Source: Herbidospora sakaeratensis
GTDB taxonomy: Bacteria > Actinomycetota > Actinomycetes > Streptosporangiales > Streptosporangiaceae
Direction: 5' to 3'
Assembly: GCF_001570525.1 (NCBI RefSeq)
Contig: NZ_BBXC01000010.1
Span: forward strand, 372,001-436,000
DNA length: 64,000 bases
A program made the position numbers and the translations under genes. Of this stretch, positions 31,985 through 39,899 are shown in pieces (the stretch's first letter is position 1; each line of letters begins with the position of its first letter). The notes beneath the pieces were generated by a model. It worked only from the letters and a program-made list of their open reading frames with translations. It was not told the origin of the DNA and made no database searches.

Positions 31985-32260
31985 ATGAACGGTAAGCGAG
32001 TCGCGACGGTGGGGGCGGGGGTCCTCGGTGCGGCGGCCCTGGTCCTGGGGCCCATCTCAGCGGCGGATGCCGAGACGGCCACCACCGCGACCACTACCGC
32101 GGTGAGCACGGTCGCCCAGCCCGCGTCCACGACCTACGACGACTGGGACTGGGACGACGACTACTACTACGACGATTACTACTACGACGACTACTACTAC
32201 GACGACTGGGACGACTGGGATGACGGCTACGTCGTCGAGGAGTACTACTACTGGGACTAG
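31985..32260 (+). CDS. Small secreted Asp/Tyr-rich protein
   Basis: A 91-aa protein; ATG 31985 follows TAGGAGGAGAAGCC. Residues 1-48 match the previous gene (MNGKRVATVGAGVLGAAAL, then a TTTAVST linker) and include a signal peptide. The last 41 residues are 17 Asp, 2 Glu, 14 Tyr and 5 Trp, with three YYYDD repeats. The tail is strongly acidic and aromatic, able to bind cations, to be cross-linked through Tyr, or to pair with the His-rich tail of its neighbour. No family known to me. Confidence 0.85.
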   Translation: MNGKRVATVGAGVLGAAALVLGPISAADAETATTATTTAVSTVAQPASTTYDDWDWDDDYYYDDYYYDDYYYDDWDDWDDGYVVEEYYYWD

Positions 32261-32280
32261 CCCCTAGCGGCTCCCGCCTC

Positions 32281-32308
32281 CACCGCCCGGGTCATCGCCC
32301 GGGCGGTG
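32281..32308 (+). terminator. Strong terminator after the Asp/Tyr-rich gene
   Basis: CACCGCCCGGG (32281-32291), loop TCATCG, CCCGGGCGGTG (32298-32308). The stem sequence is the same as in the hairpin after the His-rich gene, so gene and terminator were duplicated together. Confidence 0.85.
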
Positions 32309-32326
32309 CAGGTTTCTCCGGAGGTC

Positions 32327-32989
32327 CTACTGGAGCGGGCCGCCCATCCCGGCCAGCAACTGCTGCATCCGGTCGATCTCGATGCGCTGGTCGGAGTCGA
32401 CGTGGGTGGCGAAGACGTAGGTCTCGGTCTCCTGGCCGCCGTCGGCGGCGAACAACGTGTCCACCATCTCCAGGGCGCCCATGTGGTGGCCGATCATGAA
32501 CTGGGTGAAGAGGCGGTCGAACTCGCCGTCCTTCGCCTTCTCCAGCCGGTCGAACTGGTCCTCGGTGAGCATGCCGGGCATCAGCGCGCCGGCGCCGTGC
32601 CCGTGCTCGGCCGACGGGACCTCCTGCCCGCGCGACGTCAGCCACTTGCGCATCTGGGTCATCTCGTCCTCCTGCGTGGACGAGATGCGCTGCGCGATCA
32701 GGGTCACGTCCCGGTTCTTGGTCCGGGTGGGCACGAGCGAGGTCATCCGGAGCGCCTGACCGTGGTGCGGGATCATCCCCTGGAAGAACAGGACGTCGGC
32801 GGCGGTGAACGCGGCCGGGGTGGCCGAGGGCACCGCGGTGCCCGTGAGCGTCTTGGCGGCCTGCCCTGGCGCGCCGGGCTGGACGACCACCGGCGCGTTC
32901 GGGGCCGCGGGCGGGGCCTCCTCGCTGCACCCGGCGAGGACCAGGCCGGAGACCAGCAGTGACGCGCTCAGTCGGCGCAAGTTGCTCAT
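32327..32989 (-). CDS. DUF305 lipoprotein
   Basis: A 220-aa protein starting at ATG 32989. A type II signal peptide ends in the lipobox LVLAGC, so it is a membrane-anchored lipoprotein facing outward. The DUF305 (ferritin-like helical) domain shows FFQGMIPHHGQALRMTSLV, ISSTQEDEMTQMRKWL and FTQFMIGHHMGALEMVDTLF; the paired HH motifs are the usual metal-binding residues, giving two repeats of the HHxxA-type helix. Family members are often found with copper handling genes. It diverges from the LVIVD gene; both may share a control region. Confidence 0.93.
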   Translation of the reverse strand: MSNLRRLSASLLVSGLVLAGCSEEAPPAAPNAPVVVQPGAPGQAAKTLTGTAVPSATPAAFTAADVLFFQGMIPHHGQALRMTSLVPTRTKNRDVTLIAQRISSTQEDEMTQMRKWLTSRGQEVPSAEHGHGAGALMPGMLTEDQFDRLEKAKDGEFDRLFTQFMIGHHMGALEMVDTLFAADGGQETETYVFATHVDSDQRIEIDRMQQLLAGMGGPLQ

Positions 32990-33034
32990 GGTGTGGGGCT
33001 GCTTCCGCTGTACCGTCGGCATCTGTCCGGAGAA

Positions 33035-33048
33035 GTAGATATGTCTAC
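33035..33048. promoter_or_regulatory. Inverted repeat in the DUF305/LVIVD divergent region
   Basis: GTAGA-TATG-TCTAC (33035-33048) is a perfect five-base-arm inverted repeat in an AT-rich stretch between two diverging genes. Possible operator or overlapping -10 boxes; no regulator is encoded next to it. Confidence 0.4.
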
Positions 33049-33124
33049 GTATAGAACATCAAGACCCTTTCAGTTACGGTACGCGGTGAAATACCACATA
33101 GGACCCCTCTGAAGGGACGGCCCC

Positions 33125-34894
33125 TTGCGACTACGCACCCTCGGGGTCATCGCCGCTGCCGGAGCGTTAGTGGCGGGCTTCCTGCCCACCGCCGCGCAGG
33201 CCGCCGATGACCCGCGTGTCGGCCTCGGAGCCGGCTGGCTGGACGCACAGTCCGCCGCCAGCGGCCTCGAACTGACCAAGCACAACGACAAGCCCGCCGG
33301 GTTCGTCAACCCCGACAGCCCCGGCAGCTCCTCGTTCGCCAACTCCGACCTGGCGTTCAGCGGGAACTACGCCTTCGCCGGCAACTACAACGGGTTCAAC
33401 ATCTACGACCTCAGCACCGGCGCCGATCCGGTCCTGAAGACGTCGGTGGTGTGCCCGGGCGGCCAGGGCGACCTCTCCGTCTACGGCAACCTGCTGTTCA
33501 TGTCGGTGGAGGAGACCCGCGGCCGGATCGACTGCGGCACGCAGGGCGCCCCCGGCACCGTGAACCCCGAGCGGTTCCGCGGTGTCCGCGTCTTCGACAT
33601 CAGCGACATCAACGCCCCGACGCAGGTGGCGGCCGTGCAGACCTGCCGTGGTTCGCACACCCACACGGTCGTGACCAGCCCCAAGGACAAGAAGAACGTC
33701 TACGTCTACGTTCAGGGCACCTCCAGTGTCCGGTCCGGTGACGAGCTCGCGGGCTGCGCCAACACCGCCGCGACCGACCCCAACACGTCGCTCTGGCGCA
33801 TCGAGGTCATCAAGGTCCCGCTGAAGAACCCGGAGACCGCGGCGGTCGTGGCCCAGCCGCGTCTGTTCGCCAACCCGGAGACCGGCGCGATCGACGGCCT
33901 GCAGAACACCCCGCCGACGGCGCAGCACCCGTCGGGCACCAACTGGTCGCCGCGCCCGGTGACCAACCAGTGCCACGACATCACCGCCTACCCGGAGATC
34001 GGGCTCGCCGCCGGCGCGTGCGCCGGCAACGGCATCCTGATCGACATCAAGGACCCCGAGAACCCCAAGCGTCTGGACGCGGTCTCCGACCCGAACTACG
34101 CCTACTGGCACTCGGCGACCTTCAACAACGACGGCACCAAGGTCGTCTTCACCGACGAGTGGGGCGGTGGCTCCGGCGCTCGCTGCCGTGACACCGACCA
34201 GCCGTCGTGGGGCGCCAACTCCATCTACAACATCGTGAACGGCAAGCTGGTGTTCCAGAGCTACTACAAGCTCCCGGCGCCCCAGACGACGGCCGAGAAC
34301 TGCGTGGCCCACAACGGCTCGCTGGTCCCGATCCCCGGTCGCGACATCATGGTCCAGGCGTGGTACCAGGGCGGCATCTCGCTCTGGGACTTCACCGACT
34401 CGGCCAACCCGAAGGAGCTCGGCTACTTCGACCGCGGCCCGGTGAACGCCTCGGCGCTCGTCCTCGGCGGCTTCTGGTCGGCGTACTGGTACAACGGCCA
34501 CATCTACGGCACCGAGATCGCGCGTGGTTTCGACGCCTTCAAGCTGGTCCCGACCAGCGCCGTGGCCAACGAGGAGATCGAGGCCGCGAAGACGGTCAAG
34601 CTGAACCTGTTCAACGCGCAGGGTCAGCCGCGTCTGTCGTGGGAGTCGAGCTTCGAGCTCGTCCGCGCCTACCAGGTGCAGGCCGAGCGCGCCGGTCTGG
34701 GCAAGGTCCAGGCCAAGGCCGTCGACGCCCTCATCGACGAGGCCCAGCGGCTGAAGGACCGCCACCAGAAGCTGCTGGCTTCGGTGGCCCTGAAGACCGC
34801 CGCCGCCCTGCTGAAGAAGTCCGACCCCGCCCAGGCCCGCCTCCAGTCGGCCCTGATCGACCTGTCGAAGACCGTCCTCAAGGGTGGCCGGTAG
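33125..34894 (+). CDS. Secreted LVIVD-type beta-propeller protein
   Basis: A 589-aa protein starting at TTG 33125, with GAAGGGACGG upstream. Signal peptide: LGVIAAAGALVAGFLPTAAQA. The body contains repeated strands of the LVIVD/propeller type (NYNGFNIYDLSTGADPVL, VRVFDISDINAPTQVAAV, ILIDIKDPENPKRLDAV, ISLWDFTDSANPKELGYF), each with a variant of the F/D-(I/L)-x-D/ NP pattern. The last 110 residues are a long charged helix region (AERAGLGKVQAKAVDALIDE ...). Several His-containing motifs (GSHTHTVV, YWHSATF, CVAHNGS) recall metal sites in related proteins. Extracellular; substrate unknown. A strong terminator follows. Confidence 0.85.
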   Translation: MRLRTLGVIAAAGALVAGFLPTAAQAADDPRVGLGAGWLDAQSAASGLELTKHNDKPAGFVNPDSPGSSSFANSDLAFSGNYAFAGNYNGFNIYDLSTGADPVLKTSVVCPGGQGDLSVYGNLLFMSVEETRGRIDCGTQGAPGTVNPERFRGVRVFDISDINAPTQVAAVQTCRGSHTHTVVTSPKDKKNVYVYVQGTSSVRSGDELAGCANTAATDPNTSLWRIEVIKVPLKNPETAAVVAQPRLFANPETGAIDGLQNTPPTAQHPSGTNWSPRPVTNQCHDITAYPEIGLAAGACAGNGILIDIKDPENPKRLDAVSDPNYAYWHSATFNNDGTKVVFTDEWGGGSGARCRDTDQPSWGANSIYNIVNGKLVFQSYYKLPAPQTTAENCVAHNGSLVPIPGRDIMVQAWYQGGISLWDFTDSANPKELGYFDRGPVNASALVLGGFWSAYWYNGHIYGTEIARGFDAFKLVPTSAVANEEIEAAKTVKLNLFNAQGQPRLSWESSFELVRAYQVQAERAGLGKVQAKAVDALIDEAQRLKDRHQKLLASVALKTAAALLKKSDPAQARLQSALIDLSKTVLKGGR

Positions 34895-34901
34895 TTCCTG
34901 A

Positions 34902-34938
34902 GTGAGCGGGCGGGCCTCTCCAGGGCCCGCCCGTTCAC
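34902..34938 (+). terminator. Terminator after the LVIVD gene
   Basis: GTGAGCGGGCGGGCC (34902-34916) pairs with GGCCCGCCCGTTCAC (34924-34938) with one mismatch and a seven-base loop, eight bases after the stop, followed by the T-rich AAGTTTTCTT. It has the features of an intrinsic terminator. Confidence 0.88.
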
Positions 34939-35005
34939 ATGAAGTTTTCTTGATCGGGCCCCATCGCGCGCATACGCTCCGGACGAGCGAAGGAAAGCGT
35001 GCGGC

Positions 35006-36343
35006 ATGGCCAAGATGTTCGACACCTCGCTGCGGATCGACGCCGCCGGCCCAGGTGGGATCCCCGTCGTCAACAACATCCGATTCCTCCGGCACTCGGC
35101 CTGGTTCGCCATGGACCGGGTGGCTGACGGTTTCCCCGGCCCTGTCGTCCCGTTGACCAGGGGGAACGCCTCGATCGTGCTGCTGCGCGGCGAGGAGGGC
35201 GCGCGGAGCTACTTCACCGGCAACGACGTCTTCGAACGGCTGAGCGACGGAGTCTTCTCCCTCCCGCAGGGGCGTCCGTGGTCGAAGATGTTCGAGGCCG
35301 TCATCACCTTCAACGGCGACCGGCACCGCCGGGCCCGCAAGCTGCTGATGCCGATCGTGCACAAGAGCGCGATGGACCACTACGCGACGGTGTTCGCGCA
35401 GACGTTCAAGCGCTCGAAGTTCGCCGTGAGCGACGGTGAGCCGTTCGACATGGCGGCCGAGTTCCTCGATGTCACCCGCGCGAACCTGCTGATCTGCCTG
35501 CTCGGCCTCGACCCCGACGAGCGGAACACCGAGCTCGCCGAGGCCGTGGCGAACCTGCTCGGGCCGATCATCAATCCGCTGGTCTTCATGTTCCAGCACG
35601 AACGCAGTTGGACCCCCTACGGCCGCTGGACCCGTGACATCGCGGCCGTCTACGACCGGCTGGCGCTGCTCATCGAACGCAAACGGGCCGACGAACCGCG
35701 CCGCGACGCCCTGTCGATCCTCTGCCACACCACCGACGAGAACGGTGACGGGCTCAGCGTCCCCGAGATCGCGGGTGAACTGCACGCCCTGTTCTCCGCC
35801 GGGTTCGAGACCACCGCCATGTCGATGACCTGGGCGCTGCTGACCATCCTCGGCACCCCCGGGCTGACCCCCGGCAACGAGGAGGAGCTCGACGCGGTGG
35901 TCCGGGAGTCGCAGCGGCTGATCCCGACCGTGCCGTTCAGCCTGCCCCGCCGGGTCGCCCGGGACGTCGAGGTGGGCGGGACGTCGATCCCGAAGGGGGC
36001 GCTGGCCTTCGCCTCACCGCTGCTCGAACAGCGCGACCCGAACTCGTTCCCCGACCCGGGAACGTTCCGCCCCGAGCGCTGGACCGGCGCCCAGGTCTCG
36101 CCCTACGCGTTCCTGCCGTACGGCGTCGGCGCGCGGCGCTGCCTGGGCGCGTCGTTCGCGGACCTGCAGATCCGGACCACCCTCGGCTTGATGGAGTGGC
36201 CGTCGCTGCTCACCACCGAGGTCGACTACGTGATCAGGCACGGCGCCACCGCGTTCCCGAGAAAGCCGATCCTGGTACGCACCGGCAAGCGCACCCCCGC
36301 CGCTCCGGTGACCGGAACGGTCCGCCGTCTCTGGGCGGCCTAG
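35006..36343 (+). CDS. Cytochrome P450
   Basis: A 445-aa P450. I-helix motif SAGFETTAMS, ExxR in VVRESQRLIP, and heme loop FLPYGVGARRCLGASFAD with the Cys ligand are present. The RxxPF/PERW region FRPERWTG suggests a class closer to CYP1xx/eukaryote-like lipid or terpene oxidases than to the RiPP-cluster P450. No ferredoxin gene is adjacent. Its stop codon overlaps that of the convergent acyl-CoA dehydrogenase gene by two bases. Substrate cannot be inferred. Confidence 0.93.
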   Translation: MAKMFDTSLRIDAAGPGGIPVVNNIRFLRHSAWFAMDRVADGFPGPVVPLTRGNASIVLLRGEEGARSYFTGNDVFERLSDGVFSLPQGRPWSKMFEAVITFNGDRHRRARKLLMPIVHKSAMDHYATVFAQTFKRSKFAVSDGEPFDMAAEFLDVTRANLLICLLGLDPDERNTELAEAVANLLGPIINPLVFMFQHERSWTPYGRWTRDIAAVYDRLALLIERKRADEPRRDALSILCHTTDENGDGLSVPEIAGELHALFSAGFETTAMSMTWALLTILGTPGLTPGNEEELDAVVRESQRLIPTVPFSLPRRVARDVEVGGTSIPKGALAFASPLLEQRDPNSFPDPGTFRPERWTGAQVSPYAFLPYGVGARRCLGASFADLQIRTTLGLMEWPSLLTTEVDYVIRHGATAFPRKPILVRTGKRTPAAPVTGTVRRLWAA

Positions 36344-37490
36344 ACGAAGGCGCCCTCGCCGGTGATCGCCCGGCCGACGATGAGGGTGTTGATCTCCCGG
36401 GTGCCCTCGTAGCTGTAAATGGCCTCGGAGTCGGCGACGAACCGGCCCATGCCGTAGTCGAGCACGATCCCGTTCCCGGCCATGATCTCCCGCCCCCACC
36501 CGACCGCCTCGCGCATGCGGGCCGTGCAGAACGCCTTGGCCAGCGCCGAGTGCTCGTCGCGGTAGACGTCGTCGTCCTGGAGTTGCGCCAGGCGTACCAC
36601 CATGCCGAGAGAGCTGGTCACGTTGCCGAGCATGCGCACCAGCAGATCCTGCACGAGCTGGAACGACGCGATGGGCCGCCCGAACTGCTCGCGCTCCTTC
36701 GAGTACGCCAGCGCCCGCTCATAGGCGCCGATCATGCAGCCGACGGCCTGCCAGGCGACGCCGCCCCGGGTCTGCCGCAGGATGGTCGCGGTGTCCTTGA
36801 ACGAGGCGGCCCCGGCCAGCCGGTTCTCCTCCGGCACCAGCACGTTCTCGAACGTGAGGTCGGCGTTCTGGACGGTCCGCAGCGCGATCTTGTTCTCGAT
36901 CTTCGTGGCGGTGAACCCGGGGGAGCCCCGGTCGACCACGAACCCCTTGACCTGGCCGTCGCCCTCGTCCTTGGCCCAGACGATCACGTAGTCGGCGAAC
37001 GTCGCGTTGCCGATCCAGCGTTTGGCCCCGTTGAGCACCCACGTGTCGCCCTCACGACGGGCGGTGGTGCGGAGTCCGGCGGCGACGTCAGAGCCGCCGG
37101 TCGGTTCGGTGAGCGCGAATGCGCCGATCTTCTCCATCGCGGCCATCCGCGGCAACCAGCGCTCGCGCTGCTCCTCGGAGCCCAGCCGGGCGACGCTGCC
37201 CATGGCCAGGCCCGCGTGCACCCCGAAGAAGGTGCCCCACGAGGGTCGACCCGGTTCATCTCCAGAACCACGAAACCGGTCAGCAGACTGCGCGCGCCCC
37301 GGAAGGCGAGGCCCGCGACGTCGAGCTTGGCGAACTCGGGCACGAGCTGGTGTGGGAACTCGGCCCTGGTCCACTGGTCGTCGGCGATCGGCGCGACCCG
37401 ATCGGCCATGAACTCGCGTACCCGCTCGATGACCTGCTTCTCATCCCCGTCGAGCAGGTCGGCGTACGCGTAGAGATCCCCGTTCGTCAT
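36340..37490 (-). pseudogene. Acyl-CoA dehydrogenase, single-base frameshift
   Basis: The two parts join into one acyl-CoA dehydrogenase of about 383 aa: N-terminal part from ATG 37490 (MTNGDLYAYADLLDGDEKQV ... VVLEMNRVD) and the rest in the next frame (SWGTFFGVHAGLAMGSV to the end). The frame changes at 37243-37245, where the codon after GTC GAC reads CC followed directly by TCG TGG GGC; one base of a Pro codon is missing. Downstream, family motifs are intact: FALTEPTGGSDVA, YSYEGTREINTLIVGRAITG (catalytic Glu of the glutaryl-CoA type). So decay is recent or the base is a sequencing error. Glutaryl-CoA/GcdH-like by the SYEGT motif. Confidence 0.85.
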
Positions 37491-37529
37491 GCCTCAACCC
37501 TGCCCGGGAGGCATGGAGCGTAACGAGGG

Positions 37530-37697
37530 TCAGCGCGCGGCGCTGCCGTCGGGGAGCAGCAGGCCGAGGTCCTCGAACAACACGACGCCGTTGCACAGCA
37601 GGCTCCAGCCCTGTTCCGGGTGGGCCGCCACGACGTGGGCGGAAACGCGGTCGGAGGCGTCGGGGGACGGACATTGGGGCTGATGCTGACACATCAT
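37530..37697 (-). CDS. DUF5999 family small protein
   Basis: A 55-aa protein, start ATG 37697 (GAGAGG five bases upstream; a second ATG follows immediately). Sequence features: MCQHQPQCPSPDASDR, then HVVAAHPEQGWSLLCNGVVL and FEDLGLLLPDGSAAR. The MCQHQPxCP start and the GWSLLCNGV(V/I)LFED core are those of actinobacterial DUF5999 proteins, present near regulators in many streptomycetes. It has three Cys and three His, which could bind a metal. Function unknown. Confidence 0.88.
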   Translation of the reverse strand: MMCQHQPQCPSPDASDRVSAHVVAAHPEQGWSLLCNGVVLFEDLGLLLPDGSAAR

Positions 37698-37862
37698 CGC
37701 GACCTCTCAGGTGGGCTCCTGGATCATCAAACGAACGAATCCGCGGATTTGCGCCCGCTCTTCCTACTTTGGACACCTAAAGAGTGACCTAAGCCACTAT
37801 CACTCTGCTTTCCGTCTGCTGTACGCGGATTGCAAGCCCCACACGGGGCAGTTGCGCGCATC

Positions 37863-39227
37863 ATGACGCGCGTCGTGGTGTTCGTCATGGCCGTCGCCAT
37901 GGGGGTGTGGGGCCTCGACCGGGGCTCGATGTGGCAGGACGAGGCGACCACGTTCGCCATCGCCGGCCGTTCGCTCGGCGACCTGTTCGCCACTCTGCGG
38001 AACGTGGACGCCGTCCACGGCCTCTACTACCTGATCGTGCACGTCGTGCTGCGACTTCCGGGCGACCCGGAGGTGCTGATCCGGCTGCCGTCGGTGCTCG
38101 CCACCGGCCTGGCCGCGCTCGCCGTCGCCGGGGCCGCCAGGCGGATGGGCGGCAGCGGTCTCGCGGCGGGGGCGGCGTACGCGCTGCTGCCCGTCGTGTC
38201 CCATTACGCCCAGGAGGGCCGCTCGCCCGCCCTGGTGTGCGCCGCGGTGGCGTGGGCGGTCTACGCGCTCGTGCGCCGGTCGTGGGTCTGGTACGCCGTC
38301 GCGGTGACCCTCGCGGCCTACCTGAACCTGACGGCGCTGCTCGTGCTGGCGGCGTTCGCGGTGCCGGGGCTGCTCATCGACTGGCGGCGGTGGCTGGCGG
38401 CCTCGGCCGCCGCCGTGGCCGCGTCGGTACCGCTGATCCTGGTCGCCTATCCGCAGAGCGGGCAGGTGGCCCGGCTGACCGAGCCGACCTGGGCCGACGC
38501 CGGTCAGCTGGTGACCGGGTTCGCCGGCTGGACCGTCGTCCTGGCCCTGCTCGCGTTGTTGCGCGGCGGGCCGCTGCGGGTCGTCGCGCTGCCGCTGGCG
38601 GTCGTGCCGCCCGCGTTGCTGCTGCTGTTGTCGCAGGTCAAGCCCTACTACGAAGAGCGCTATGTGCTGTACGCCGTCATCGGCCTCGCCCTGCTGATCG
38701 GGTCGGCCGTCGACGGGATCGCCCGGCTGGCCCGCCCGGCCATGGCCGTGCCGGCCGCCGCCGCGACGCTGGCCGTCGTGCTGCTCCCGGCGCTGCCCGC
38801 GCAGGCGGAGACCCGGCGGCTCGACTCCCGCAACGACGACCCGGCCGCCGTCGCCAAGCTCATGGGACAACTGGCGCTGCCGGGGGACACGGTCGTCTAC
38901 CTGCCGTCGGTCCGGCGGCTGGTCGCCGAGGCCTATCCCGAGGGCTTCCGCGAGGTGCGCGACGTCGCGCTGAAGGAGAGCGGCGCCGACTCCGGCACCC
39001 TCGCCGGGCGCGAACTGCCCAGCCACGAGATCAGGCTCGGCGACCGCGTCTGGACGGTCAGCCGCAACTACCCCAAACCCGCCGACCTCGACTCGGAGCA
39101 GGACCAGGCCAAGCAGCTCATCCTGCGTTACCACTACAAGAAGGGCCCGGTCTACCGGGTGCTCGGCTACGCGATCCGGCTATACGTGCGGCGCGAACCC
39201 GCGCAACATCATGCCCTGACCCCGTGA
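37863..39227 (+). CDS. Membrane glycosyltransferase (GT39/mannosyltransferase-like)
   Basis: A 454-aa membrane protein, ATG 37863 (a TTG at 37830 is possible). About ten hydrophobic segments. The loop after the first segment has SMWQDEATTFAIAGRSLGDL, the acidic catalytic-site pattern (W-x-D-E) of GT-C enzymes that use polyprenyl-phosphate sugars, and SHYAQEGRSPAL is another conserved GT-C patch. It should transfer a sugar to protein or lipid at the outer face of the membrane. Its last 48 bases overlap the convergent dioxygenase gene. Confidence 0.85.
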   Translation: MTRVVVFVMAVAMGVWGLDRGSMWQDEATTFAIAGRSLGDLFATLRNVDAVHGLYYLIVHVVLRLPGDPEVLIRLPSVLATGLAALAVAGAARRMGGSGLAAGAAYALLPVVSHYAQEGRSPALVCAAVAWAVYALVRRSWVWYAVAVTLAAYLNLTALLVLAAFAVPGLLIDWRRWLAASAAAVAASVPLILVAYPQSGQVARLTEPTWADAGQLVTGFAGWTVVLALLALLRGGPLRVVALPLAVVPPALLLLLSQVKPYYEERYVLYAVIGLALLIGSAVDGIARLARPAMAVPAAAATLAVVLLPALPAQAETRRLDSRNDDPAAVAKLMGQLALPGDTVVYLPSVRRLVAEAYPEGFREVRDVALKESGADSGTLAGRELPSHEIRLGDRVWTVSRNYPKPADLDSEQDQAKQLILRYHYKKGPVYRVLGYAIRLYVRREPAQHHALTP

Positions 39228-39899
39228 CCGGTGCACGTCGTCGGCCGGTTCGTCCTCCGGGTCGCGGAACTGCACCAGGAACGTGGTGCGGTCGTCGCCG
39301 GAAATGTTCACCCCCGACCCGTGCACCAGCAGGTAACTGAGGAACAACACGTCACCGGCCTCGGCCTCGACGGGCACCGCCGACGACAGCGGCCACTCGT
39401 CGAGCGGCAGGTGCCAGCCGCCCTCCTCGACGTGGGGGAGCGGGCCGCCGAGGTGGCTGCCGGGCACCACGCGTACACACCCCTTCTCCTCGGGGGCGTC
39501 GTCGAAGTGGAAGATGGCGGCGGCCATCGTGTGGCGGGTGTGCGGGAAGTGCGCGGCGTCCTGGTGCATCGGGAACGGCGAGCCGCGTCCGGCCGGCTTG
39601 ACGAAGATCTTCGTATGGTGCAGCTGGACGTTGGGCGAGCCCACGACCCCGGCGGCGACGTCGGTGAAGCGGGGGTCGACGATGAGCCGCGAGAACGCGC
39701 CGGCGTGGAACTGCGCGTCGTGGCAGTGCCGCAACTCGGTGGGCCGCTCGGTCAGCTTGCGCGCCACCGCCCACGTCGGGTCGACCGCCCGCAGCCGGGA
39801 GATCAGCTCGTGCGTCTCCCGGCGGTAGGCCGCCGCCTCGTCGCGGGTCAGCAGCCCCTTGACCAGCGCGTATCCGTTCTCGCGATAGAAGTCGATCAC
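39180..39899 (-). CDS. Phytanoyl-CoA dioxygenase family protein
   Basis: A 239-aa Fe(II)/2-oxoglutarate dioxygenase. Metal ligands: HxD in FPMHQDAAHFPH and the distal His in LLVHGSGVNIS; the Arg for 2-oxoglutarate is in DDRTTFLVQF. It starts at GTG 39899, overlapping the stop of the membrane spermidine-synthase-like gene by three bases in a GTGA overlap, so the two are coupled. Related enzymes hydroxylate small molecules in natural-product pathways. Stop overlaps the convergent glycosyltransferase gene by 48 bases. Substrate unknown. Confidence 0.92.
   Translation of the reverse strand: MIDFYRENGYALVKGLLTRDEAAAYRRETHELISRLRAVDPTWAVARKLTERPTELRHCHDAQFHAGAFSRLIVDPRFTDVAAGVVGSPNVQLHHTKIFVKPAGRGSPFPMHQDAAHFPHTRHTMAAAIFHFDDAPEEKGCVRVVPGSHLGGPLPHVEEGGWHLPLDEWPLSSAVPVEAEAGDVLFLSYLLVHGSGVNISGDDRTTFLVQFRDPEDEPADDVHRSRGQGMMLRGFAPHV

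Noticed and set aside
16000..36300. P450 at 35006 as a member of the RiPP cluster
   Set aside because: It lacks the cluster promoter, lies 8 kb beyond the last cluster gene with unrelated genes between, and is of a different P450 type.
37863..39227. The first TTG (37830) as start of the glycosyltransferase
   Set aside because: No ribosome site and the added 11 residues are not part of the first membrane segment; ATG 37863 preferred.
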